Source: Bacillota bacterium (lineage in GTDB: Bacteria > Bacillota_I > Bacilli_A > Erysipelotrichales > Erysipelotrichaceae). Taken from it: a stretch of 5,568 nucleotides of DNA. The notes below the pieces were generated by a model. It made no database searches. It was not told the DNA's origin and saw only the letters and a program-made list of their open reading frames with translations. Made by a program: the position numbers and the translations under genes. Every line of letters begins with the position of its first letter. Position 1 is the first letter of the stretch. Location: assembly GCA_023388035.1 (NCBI GenBank), contig JAEWGY010000112.1, positions 1 to 5,568 on the forward strand, given 5' to 3'. Shown here piece after piece: positions 1 to 5,568 of the stretch.

Positions 1-183
1 TTAAAAACTTTTAGGCATAAACAATTAATTTTAGCTACAAGTTTATTTGGAGCAATTGTTTTAATTGGTGGTCAAATAATAGTTGAACAAATATTTGTTT
101 ATCTAATCCCTGTATCAGTATTTGTCACCGTTTTTGGTGGTTTATACTTCTTATATTTATTACTTTACGCAAAAACAGTCTAA
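1..183 (+). CDS. FecCD-family iron-siderophore ABC permease, 3' end only
   Basis: This is the C-terminal 60 residues of a membrane permease, read in the frame that starts at base 1 and ends at the TAA at 181-183; the rest lies left of the window. The visible part has a hydrophobic helix (about residues 9-26), then a short amphipathic stretch with VEQ and a final hydrophobic segment. The pattern PVSVFVTVFGGLYFLYLLL corresponds to the conserved end of FecCD/BtuC-type permeases (usually P-V-G/S-x-x-T-x-x-G-x-P/x-F-x-x-L-L). In Bacillus yclNOPQ and Campylobacter ceuBCDE operons two permeases precede the ATPase, so this is probably the second one (YclO/CeuC-like); that placement is inferred. The stop overlaps the next gene's ATG in a TAATG junction, so the two are translated as a coupled pair. 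It would form half of the inner-membrane channel for the ferric siderophore. Confidence 0.85.
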   Translation, partial: LKTFRHKQLILATSLFGAIVLIGGQIIVEQIFVYLIPVSVFVTVFGGLYFLYLLLYAKTV

Positions 184-935
184 TGGAAGCTAAAAAACTA
201 AGTAAGATTTATGATCAAAAGAAAGTAGTTGATGAAGTAAGCTTTAAAATTCCTAAGAATTCAGTGATTTCTTTAATCGGTCCTAATGGAGCAGGTAAAT
301 CAACAGTTATGTCAATGATTTCAAGACTCATTAAACATGATGATGGTGATATTACCTTTCAAAATAAGAAATTAAAAGATTATAAGTCAAAGGATCTTGC
401 GAAAAAGATTGCGATTTTATCGCAAACCAATAATATTAATTTAAAGCTAACAGTTAGAGAACTTGTAAGTTTTGGACGCTTTCCTTATTCAGGATCAAAG
501 CTAAATAAGGAAGATGAAAAGATTATTGATAAGACCCTTGCTTATATGGAGCTTAGTGATTTAAGCGATCGCTTTATTGATGAATTATCTGGCGGTCAAA
601 GACAAAGAGCTTTAATCGCAATGGTTATAGCTCAAGATAGTGAATATGTACTACTTGATGAACCTACTAATAATTTAGATATTTACCATGCAATTAATAC
701 GATGAAAATCGCTAGAAAACTATGTGATGAATTAAATAAAACAGTTATTTTAGTTCTTCATGAAATTAATTATGCAGCCTTCTATAGTGATTATATAATG
801 GCATTTAAAGATGGTAAGATTGCTAAATTCGGCACTGTAGATGAAGTTATGACCAAGGAAAACTTAAAAGAAATCTACGATGTTGATTTTGAAATCATGA
901 AGATAAAAGGGAAACCTTTATCAATATATTATTAG
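183..935 (+). CDS. Iron-siderophore ABC importer ATP-binding protein (YclP/CeuD/FecE-like)
   Basis: A 250-residue cytoplasmic ATPase that powers siderophore import through the adjacent permeases. All nucleotide-binding motifs are present: Walker A GPNGAGKST (33-41), Q-loop Gln81 in ILSQ, signature LSGGQ (135-139), Walker B YVLLDEP (155-161) with catalytic Glu160, D-loop NNLD (163-166) and switch His193. The segment FGRFPYSGS (97-105) after the Q-loop, and the LSGGQRQRALIAMVIAQ run, are typical of the FecE/FhuC/BtuD class of iron and B12 importers. Length fits the family (about 250-260). The ATG sits inside the upstream stop (TAATG) and has no clear Shine-Dalgarno sequence, so initiation probably depends on ribosomes ending the permease. 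The protein starts directly with the usual first beta strand, which supports this start. The next gene begins 7 bases after the stop. The substrate assignment rests on the neighbouring binding protein, not on the ATPase itself. Confidence 0.93.
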   Translation: MEAKKLSKIYDQKKVVDEVSFKIPKNSVISLIGPNGAGKSTVMSMISRLIKHDDGDITFQNKKLKDYKSKDLAKKIAILSQTNNINLKLTVRELVSFGRFPYSGSKLNKEDEKIIDKTLAYMELSDLSDRFIDELSGGQRQRALIAMVIAQDSEYVLLDEPTNNLDIYHAINTMKIARKLCDELNKTVILVLHEINYAAFYSDYIMAFKDGKIAKFGTVDEVMTKENLKEIYDVDFEIMKIKGKPLSIYY

Positions 936-942
936 GAGGAAT

Positions 943-1944
943 ATGAAAAAATTATTAAGTCTAGCATTAGTCTTAATGCTAAGTCTTAGCGCTTGTTCTA
1001 ACAAGGTGAATAAGCAAAGTGAAAGTAGTAACGAAGCAACTAAGACAAATGAAGTTACTACTAATAAGGATAAAGTTACTATTAAGACTTATAACGGTGA
1101 AAATGTTGAAGTTGATTTAGAAGTAGCATTTAATCCTTCAAAGATTGCAGTATTAGATTTACCTGCCTTAGATATTTTAGATAATTTAGGATTAGGAGAC
1201 AGAGTAATCGGTGCTGCAAGCAATCGTGTTGATTATCTTGCTAAATACAATGAAAAGAGAAATTTAGGTACAATTAGAGAAGCTGATTTAGAGGCACTTG
1301 CTGAAATAGAGCCAGATGTAATTTTCATTGGTGGTAGAATGGCTAAGAGCTATGATGAACTTTCTAAAATTGCACCTGTAATTTATTTAAAAGTTGATCA
1401 TGTAAATCTTGGTACAATCAAATCGGTTGAAAAAAATGCGATGACTATCGCTAGCTTATTTGGTTTAGAATCTAAAGTAAGCGAATTAATGGCTAATTTC
1501 CAAAGTAGATTAGATAAAATAGCTGCCTTTGCTAATCAAAAAACAGCAATTGTAGCACTTACTACAAGTGGTAGCTTTAATATTTTAGGACAAGATGGTA
1601 GAGCATCAATTATTTCTAGAGAAGCAAACTTTAAAAATATTGGTTTAGATGCTCCTAAAAAAGATAAAGAACAAACAGCAACACATGGTAATGAAGCTTC
1701 ATTTGAATTTGTGGTGGAAAAGAATCCTGAGTTCATCTTCGTCTTAGATCGTGATGTAGCGATTAATGCTAAAGGTGGAGCCTTAGCTAAGGAAATTGTA
1801 GAGAATGAATTAGTTAAGGGACTAGATGTTTATAAGAATGGTAACATTGTATATCTATCTCATCCAACTATCTGGTATACTGCAGAAGGTGGTATAACTG
1901 CCTTAGATTACATGCTTAAAGATTTGGAACAAGCTATTAAATAG
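943..1944 (+). CDS. Siderophore-binding lipoprotein of the ABC importer (CeuE/YclQ/FpuA-like)
   Basis: A 333-residue extracytoplasmic receptor that captures a ferric siderophore and passes it to the permease. Residues 1-17 are a lipoprotein signal peptide ending in the lipobox LSAC, so Cys18 is the predicted lipidated N-terminus. Residues 19-45 are a polar Ser/Asn/Lys/Thr tether. The rest is a PeripBP_2 (class III, two-lobe) fold: lobe 1 about 46-155, with PSKIAVLDLPALDILDNLG and EIEPDVIFIGGR; a long connecting helix about 158-195; and lobe 2 from 200. His248 (ATHG) and Tyr312 (IWYT) align by motif and spacing with the CeuE His and Tyr that coordinate iron of tetradentate catecholates. Arg132, Arg220 and Arg270 match the expected pocket arginines. 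AGGAGG at 934-939 overlaps the ATPase stop and lies 3 bases before the ATG. Petrobactin-like or bis-catecholate substrates are likely but unproven. No siderophore synthesis genes are visible, so it may take up foreign siderophores. Confidence 0.92.
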   Translation: MKKLLSLALVLMLSLSACSNKVNKQSESSNEATKTNEVTTNKDKVTIKTYNGENVEVDLEVAFNPSKIAVLDLPALDILDNLGLGDRVIGAASNRVDYLAKYNEKRNLGTIREADLEALAEIEPDVIFIGGRMAKSYDELSKIAPVIYLKVDHVNLGTIKSVEKNAMTIASLFGLESKVSELMANFQSRLDKIAAFANQKTAIVALTTSGSFNILGQDGRASIISREANFKNIGLDAPKKDKEQTATHGNEASFEFVVEKNPEFIFVLDRDVAINAKGGALAKEIVENELVKGLDVYKNGNIVYLSHPTIWYTAEGGITALDYMLKDLEQAIK

Positions 1945-1956
1945 TTAAAGGAAAAG

Positions 1957-1984
1957 AAAAATACAGCATAGGCTGTATTTTTTT
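1957..1984. terminator. Bidirectional intrinsic terminator shared by the two convergent operons
   Basis: The perfect 7-bp arms ATACAGC (1961-1967) and GCTGTAT (1972-1978) enclose the loop ATAG. Flanking A's (1957-1960) can pair with the T's that follow. On the + strand a run of seven T's (1978-1984) completes a rho-independent terminator 12 bases after the binding-protein stop. On the - strand the same hairpin is followed by TTTTT-C-TTTT (1961 down to 1952), so it also ends the fru operon. The regulator's stop codon (1983-1985) lies inside the + strand T-tract, so there is no spare intergenic DNA. Confidence 0.9.
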
Positions 1985-2705
1985 ATATAATAATCATTGA
2001 TTTTAAATTAGCATACTGCTTATTACTAATAATTCTAACATCACCGACATTTGCAAAACTATTTTGATAGATGATATCAAACTTACTATCATCAGCTAAA
2101 ACAAAGGTTTCTTTGCTTTTCTTTATGACCAGTGCCTTTAATTTAGCCTCATTAATATCAGCAGTAGTTAAGCCATTTTTTAAGCTTAAGCCATTACATC
2201 CAATAAAGGACTTAGTAAAATTATAATTCATTAATTGATACATCGCTTCACTGCCGATTATTGCTTTGGTATGATTTTTTAGTCTGCCACCAATCAGTAT
2301 TACATCATAGCCCTTAAGACTAAGATTATGAGCGTGGATATAGGAATTTGTAACAAACTTAGCCTTAGTATTCCCTAAATAATCAATGATATAAGCAGTG
2401 GTAGTTCCAGCATCTAGAAAGATTGAATCGTTATCATTAATAAGGCTAGCTGCTTTTTTAGCGATAGTTTCCTTTATCTTAGGATTTACTTCCTGCTTAA
2501 AATCATAGCTATCTTCACTGGTCTTATAATTAATATTAAGAGCACCACCAAATACCTTATGAATTTTACCCTTACTTGCTAGATCTTTTAAGTCCCTTCT
2601 AATCGTTGCACAGGATGTTTTGAGGATCTTTGCTAAATCTTCTGTTCGATAAGCTTTTTTATTTAATAGTTCAATTATTTTTTGTTGTCTTTCATTTTTA
2701 AGCAT
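1983..2705 (-). CDS. fruR: DeoR-family transcriptional regulator, probable fructose operon repressor (FruR-like)
   Basis: A 240-residue DNA-binding regulator, close to the usual 250. Residues 1-56 are the DeoR winged helix-turn-helix: RQQKIIELL at the start, the helix-turn-helix at about 19-41, and SCATIRRDL (31-39), a variant of the family's SEATIRRDL recognition helix. The wing HKVFGGA follows (49-55). Residues about 75-230 are the DeoR C-terminal sugar-phosphate sensor (isomerase-like fold), with DAGTTT (98-103), LIGGRL (137-142), GCNGL (169-173), the conserved Lys190 region and DDSKF (205-209). The ATG overlaps the fruA stop by 8 bases, and its purine-rich AAGAAGAAGA site lies inside the fruA end, so translation is coupled. 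Being in the same operon as fruK and fruA, it most likely responds to fructose 1-phosphate and controls this operon, perhaps through the repeats at 5501-5536. Whether it represses or activates cannot be read from sequence; repression is the commoner mode. Confidence 0.85.
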   Translation of the reverse strand: MLKNERQQKIIELLNKKAYRTEDLAKILKTSCATIRRDLKDLASKGKIHKVFGGALNINYKTSEDSYDFKQEVNPKIKETIAKKAASLINDNDSIFLDAGTTTAYIIDYLGNTKAKFVTNSYIHAHNLSLKGYDVILIGGRLKNHTKAIIGSEAMYQLMNYNFTKSFIGCNGLSLKNGLTTADINEAKLKALVIKKSKETFVLADDSKFDIIYQNSFANVGDVRIISNKQYANLKSMIII

Positions 2706-4566
2706 TGCTTATCTTCTTCTTACTTAGACCTAATAAAATAGCAGAAATTAAAGATCCAATGATGATGGCTAATAGATACATTAAAGCATTTTCCATTACT
2801 GGAATAACAAAGATACCACCATGAGGAGCCATTAATTTACAATTGAAATACATCGATAAGGCTCCAGCTATACCAGAACCGATAATTGAAGAACCGATGA
2901 CTCTAATTGGATCACTGGCTGCAAAAGGAATAGCACCCTCGGTTATGAAAGATAAACCCATTACAAAATTACTTAAAGCAGCTGCTCTTTGCTCCTTAGC
3001 GAATTTATTTTTAAATAAGATACTTGCTAAAGCGATAGCAATCGGAGGAATCATACCACCGATCATAACACTGGCCATAATATCATAAAAACCTGAAGAG
3101 ATAGAGGCTGTTCCAAAGACATAGGCAGCTTTATTAAAGGGACCACCCATATCAATAGCCATCATTGCAGCTAGGATAAAGCCTAAAATAATACGATTGG
3201 TATTAGAAAGTGACTTAAGGAAATTATTTAGACCTTCATTAATAAAGCCCATACTTGGTTCAATGATAAGGAACATGATTAGACCGATGATTAAAATACC
3301 AAATAGCGGATAAATTAATACTGGTGCTAATTTCTGAGTAGTCTCTGGTAATTTAGCACAAAGTTTTCTTAAGTATTTAATAATATAACCAGCAATAAAA
3401 CCTGCTGCTAAGGCACCAAGAAAGCCAGAGCGATTATTAGCTGCAATAGCACCACCAACAAAGCCTAAGGCAAGGGCGGGACGATCACCGATACTCATAG
3501 CGATGTAACCAGCTAAAACTGGTAGCATGAAGCTAAATGCTAAGCCACCAATATTCTTTAAGGTTGCTGCATAGCTAGTTATGGAACCAAAATTAGCTCG
3601 AATACTAGCATCAACATTTTTAAGATCTACAAGTAAACCATCAATTAGAAAAGCAAGTGCAATTAAAATACCACCACCAACTACAAATGGCAGCATGTGA
3701 CTTACACCATTCATTAATTGGGTATAAATCTTTTGAGCACCGCCTGTATCATTTGTTTGAGTATTTAATTCTTGGTGAATATTTTTAGTACTTAGTGCTA
3801 TATCAATTAAACTTTCTGCCTTAGAAATACCATCACTGACACTTCTGATGATTATTTTTTTACCATTAAAGCGAGCAGTAGGAACCTTAGCATCAGCTGC
3901 GATAATAATAGCTTTAGCATTTTCTATTTCCTTAGCACTTAGTTCATTTTTAACCCCAGCACTACCACGAGTTTCAACCTTAATTTTATAACCCTTTTTA
4001 CTAGCGGCCTTTTCTAATGCTTCCATTGCCATATATGTATGAGCTATACCAGTAGGGCAAGAAGTTACTGCTAAAAGATCATAGCTATTTTCGTTTGTGC
4101 TTTTTTCTTCTTTACTTGCTTCGGCAGAATTTAGTAAATCAAGGAATACTTCTTTACTAGGCGCATTTATTAATGATCTAACAAGATTTTTGTCCATTAG
4201 TAAAGTTGCTAGTTTAGCAAGTGCATCTAAATGATCATTTGCTGTTTTATTAGCAGCAATCATAAATACTAATTTAACTTTTTGATTGTCTAAAGAATCA
4301 TAATCAACACCATCCTCAATAGTCATTGCAACTAAACTAGTTTTTATTACTGAGTCATCTTGTCCATGCGGAATAGCAATCATATTACCAACACCAGTTG
4401 TAGAAATGCTTTCTCGCTCTAACACCTTTGCTCTAAAAGCTTCTTTATCACTCAATAATTGATTATTAGCTAACAATTCGATTGCTTGATCGATACAATC
4501 GTTTTTATCTTTAACTACAACATTTAATTTAATCTGATCCAGACTTAATAAATCTTTAATGTGCAT
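2698..4566 (-). CDS. fruA: Fructose-specific PTS enzyme IIABC
   Basis: A 622-residue membrane permease of the phosphotransferase system that imports fructose and phosphorylates it to fructose 1-phosphate. Three domains lie in order. EIIA (fructose/mannitol type, about 1-147) has the phospho-accepting His67 in IPHG. A polar linker (148-160, Ser/Glu/Lys/Asn-rich) leads to EIIB (about 161-260), which has the phosphocysteine Cys170 in SCPTGIAHT. EIIC (about 280-615) is hydrophobic with roughly ten membrane segments; it carries IDMGGPFNKAAY (471-482), ITEGAIPFA (541-549) and APHGGIFV (580-587), all conserved in fructose IIC. Length fits IIABC fusions (about 610-660). The ATG overlaps the end of fruK by 11 bases and is preceded by AAGGTGG with 9 bases spacing, inside fruK. 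HPr and enzyme I must be encoded elsewhere. A related hexose such as mannose cannot be excluded, but the fruK partner favours fructose. Confidence 0.95.
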   Translation of the reverse strand: MHIKDLLSLDQIKLNVVVKDKNDCIDQAIELLANNQLLSDKEAFRAKVLERESISTTGVGNMIAIPHGQDDSVIKTSLVAMTIEDGVDYDSLDNQKVKLVFMIAANKTANDHLDALAKLATLLMDKNLVRSLINAPSKEVFLDLLNSAEASKEEKSTNENSYDLLAVTSCPTGIAHTYMAMEALEKAASKKGYKIKVETRGSAGVKNELSAKEIENAKAIIIAADAKVPTARFNGKKIIIRSVSDGISKAESLIDIALSTKNIHQELNTQTNDTGGAQKIYTQLMNGVSHMLPFVVGGGILIALAFLIDGLLVDLKNVDASIRANFGSITSYAATLKNIGGLAFSFMLPVLAGYIAMSIGDRPALALGFVGGAIAANNRSGFLGALAAGFIAGYIIKYLRKLCAKLPETTQKLAPVLIYPLFGILIIGLIMFLIIEPSMGFINEGLNNFLKSLSNTNRIILGFILAAMMAIDMGGPFNKAAYVFGTASISSGFYDIMASVMIGGMIPPIAIALASILFKNKFAKEQRAAALSNFVMGLSFITEGAIPFAASDPIRVIGSSIIGSGIAGALSMYFNCKLMAPHGGIFVIPVMENALMYLLAIIIGSLISAILLGLSKKKISNA

Positions 4567-5476
4567 CTTTAATTACCACCTTATCTATTAATTCATTTAT
4601 TTTTTCTTCATTTAAAAATTCTTCACTAAAAGCACTGGCACTGCCACAAGCAATAGAATATTTAAAAGCTTCTTTATAATCTTTATGTTTCAAATAGTGA
4701 ATCATAAAACCTGCAAGCATTGAATCGCCTGCACCGACTGAGTTAATAACTTTGCCTTTAGGCGGTAGGGCCATATATAATTGATTATCCTCAGTAATTA
4801 ATAAAGAACCATGACCTCCATATGATACTAAAACATTTCTAGCACCCATTTCTTTTAGTTTATATGTATAGTTAACTAATTCCTTAGAATTATTAATTTT
4901 GGTATTAAATATTTCTTCAACCTCATCTTTATTTGGCTTAATTATAAAAGGTTTTGAGCTTAAAGCTTGTTTTAAGCTTTCATTAGTACTATCTAAAGCA
5001 ATAATAATTCCTTTTGAGCTAAGAAAATCAATTATTTCTTTATAAATAGTAGTATTAAGTCCATTGGGGATGCTTCCTGATAAAAATAATAAATCGCCTT
5101 CATTAAGTTTATTTAGGCTATTAAATAATTGTTTTTTCTCATCAACACTAACAATTGGTCCGCTACCATTAATCTCGGTACCATCATAATTTAAAATTTT
5201 AAGATTAATTCGATTAAAACCCTTTTTAATATTAATAAGTTCATAATCGATTTTTTTACTTATTAAATCTTTTTTAATCATTTCACCACTATTGCCAGCA
5301 ATTAAACAGATAGCTTTATTTTTAATATTTAAATTATTTAACACCTGCGAAATATTTATGCCTTTACCACCTGCTCTAAGTGTTTCAGCATAAGATCGAT
5401 TAGTTTTGTGTAAAATAAATTCGTCAATATTTACAAAATAATCAATAGCTGGATTTAGAGTTAAAGTATAAATCAT
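4556..5476 (-). CDS. fruK: 1-phosphofructokinase (PfkB family)
   Basis: A 306-residue cytosolic kinase that converts fructose 1-phosphate plus ATP to fructose 1,6-bisphosphate, linking FruA to glycolysis. The start MIYTLTLNPAIDY is the typical FruK/LacC N-terminus. PfkB signature 1 appears as RAGGKGINIS (34-43). TEINGSGP (100-107) is the substrate-loop segment common in 1-phosphofructokinases. SGSIPNGL (133-140) and KPNKDE (180-185) follow, and signature 2, NSVGAGDSMLAGF (245-257), holds the catalytic base Asp251 in the GAGD anion hole. Length is normal (about 300-310). AAGGAGG (5481-5487) precedes the ATG by 4 bases. It is the first gene of the operon and its 3' end contains the fruA ribosome binding site. 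Tagatose-6-phosphate kinase (LacC) is a close relative; the pairing with a fructose IIABC is the main reason to prefer fruK. Confidence 0.93.
   Translation of the reverse strand: MIYTLTLNPAIDYFVNIDEFILHKTNRSYAETLRAGGKGINISQVLNNLNIKNKAICLIAGNSGEMIKKDLISKKIDYELINIKKGFNRINLKILNYDGTEINGSGPIVSVDEKKQLFNSLNKLNEGDLLFLSGSIPNGLNTTIYKEIIDFLSSKGIIIALDSTNESLKQALSSKPFIIKPNKDEVEEIFNTKINNSKELVNYTYKLKEMGARNVLVSYGGHGSLLITEDNQLYMALPPKGKVINSVGAGDSMLAGFMIHYLKHKDYKEAFKYSIACGSASAFSEEFLNEEKINELIDKVVIKDAH
4576..4582 (-). promoter_or_regulatory. Ribosome binding site of fruA, inside fruK
   Basis: The - strand reads AAGGTGG, 9 bases before the fruA ATG at 4566. It lies within the last codons of fruK, so ribosomes finishing fruK pass through it. 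It fixes the fruA start at the ATG that overlaps the fruK stop. Confidence 0.75.
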
Positions 5477-5480
5477 AATT

Positions 5481-5487
5481 CCTCCTT
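5481..5487 (-). promoter_or_regulatory. Ribosome binding site of fruK
   Basis: The - strand reads AAGGAGG, a near-perfect Shine-Dalgarno, followed by AATT and the fruK ATG at 5476. The 4-base gap is short but matches the 3-base gap of the binding-protein gene at 943, so it seems to be normal for this organism. It decides the fruK start. Confidence 0.85.
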
Positions 5488-5494
5488 TGTTAAT

Positions 5495-5523
5495 AGTGTA
5501 TAATCAAAAACAATCAAAGTCAA
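5495..5523 (-). promoter_or_regulatory. Likely sigma-A promoter of the fruK-fruA-regulator operon
   Basis: On the - strand, TTGACT (5518-5523, five of six -35 consensus bases) is followed by a 17-base spacer and TACACT (5495-5500, four of six -10 bases). An alternative is TTGATT (5522-5527) with an 18-base spacer to TATACA (5498-5503). Either start point falls around 5486-5491, only some 10-15 bases before the ATG, so the leader would consist of little more than the ribosome binding site. No catabolite-responsive (cre) element is recognisable. Element choice is by eye. Confidence 0.6.
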
Positions 5524-5536
5524 TCAAATTCAATCA
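5501..5536 (-). repeat. Four 10-bp-phased TGATTG-like direct repeats, candidate operator for the DeoR-family regulator
   Basis: Reading the - strand from 5536 down to 5501 gives TGATTG-AATT, TGATTG-ACTT, TGATTG-TTTT and TGATTA. Three hexamers are exact and the fourth differs in the last base; all start exactly 10 bases apart (+ strand units begin at 5501, 5511, 5521 and 5531). The array covers the -35 element and the spacer and touches the alternative -10. DeoR-family regulators often bind short repeated sites near their promoters, and the operon encodes one, so this is the natural candidate operator. The repeat is seen; the binding is inferred. Confidence 0.65.
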
Positions 5537-5568
5537 GTTGAAACAAAAAATATTTAGCCTAATAATAG

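Noticed and set aside
1536..1736. 66-codon open frame on the - strand
   Set aside because: It lies wholly inside the siderophore-binding protein gene, has no ribosome binding site context of note and resembles no family; it is a shadow frame.
2843..3088. 81-codon open frame on the + strand
   Set aside because: It is antisense to the conserved IIC domain of fruA; its hydrophobic content is explained by the complementary membrane-segment codons.
1..5568. Possible TGA-as-Trp genetic code, given high AT content, no TGA stops and almost no Trp
   Set aside because: The only Trp uses TGG and no gene has an in-frame TGA; every protein is full length under the standard bacterial code. TAA and TAG stops fit AT bias alone.
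5488..5568. Catabolite-responsive (cre) element upstream of fruK
   Set aside because: No stretch fits the WTGNAANCGNWNNCW pattern; the region has no CG dinucleotide at the needed position.
1..5568. A previously undescribed system, defence island or mobile element
   Set aside because: All genes belong to well-known transport, sugar-metabolism and regulator families with normal lengths and intact motifs. No transposase, integrase, CRISPR-like array or terminal repeats were seen.

Overview
The window is a piece of a low-GC bacterial chromosome (about one third GC by eye). Tight operons, strong AGGAGG-type ribosome binding sites, a Gram-positive-style lipoprotein and an IIABC-type fructose PTS point to a Bacillota (Firmicutes) member. 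I cannot name the genus. No in-frame TGA occurs, and the single Trp codon is TGG, so nothing suggests the Mollicutes genetic code.

The left part (1-1944, + strand) is the 3' end of an iron-siderophore ABC importer operon. It holds the last 60 codons of a FecCD-type permease, a complete ATPase and a complete lipoprotein substrate-binding protein. Gene order and sequence match the YclNOPQ (Bacillus) / CeuBCDE (Campylobacter) family for catecholate-type siderophores such as petrobactin. The binding protein keeps a His and a Tyr at the positions that complete the iron coordination sphere in CeuE. A first permease and any Fur-controlled promoter would lie left of the window.

The right part (1983-5476, - strand) is a complete fructose-use operon, transcribed right to left: 1-phosphofructokinase (fruK), fructose PTS enzyme IIABC (fruA) and a DeoR-family regulator. 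FruA would import fructose as fructose 1-phosphate. FruK would turn this into fructose 1,6-bisphosphate for glycolysis. The regulator probably senses the phosphorylated sugar. The three genes overlap one another by 8-11 bases, and the regulator is last rather than first.

The two operons converge on one bidirectional hairpin terminator (1957-1984). The fru promoter region (5488-5540) carries four 10-bp-phased TGATTG-like repeats that overlap the likely -35/-10 elements and are the best candidate operator for the regulator. No RNA genes, mobile elements or CRISPR arrays were seen, and no gene-free stretch exceeds 100 bases. The genes are well-known families; the less ordinary points are the operator layout, the operon order and the near absence of tryptophan.
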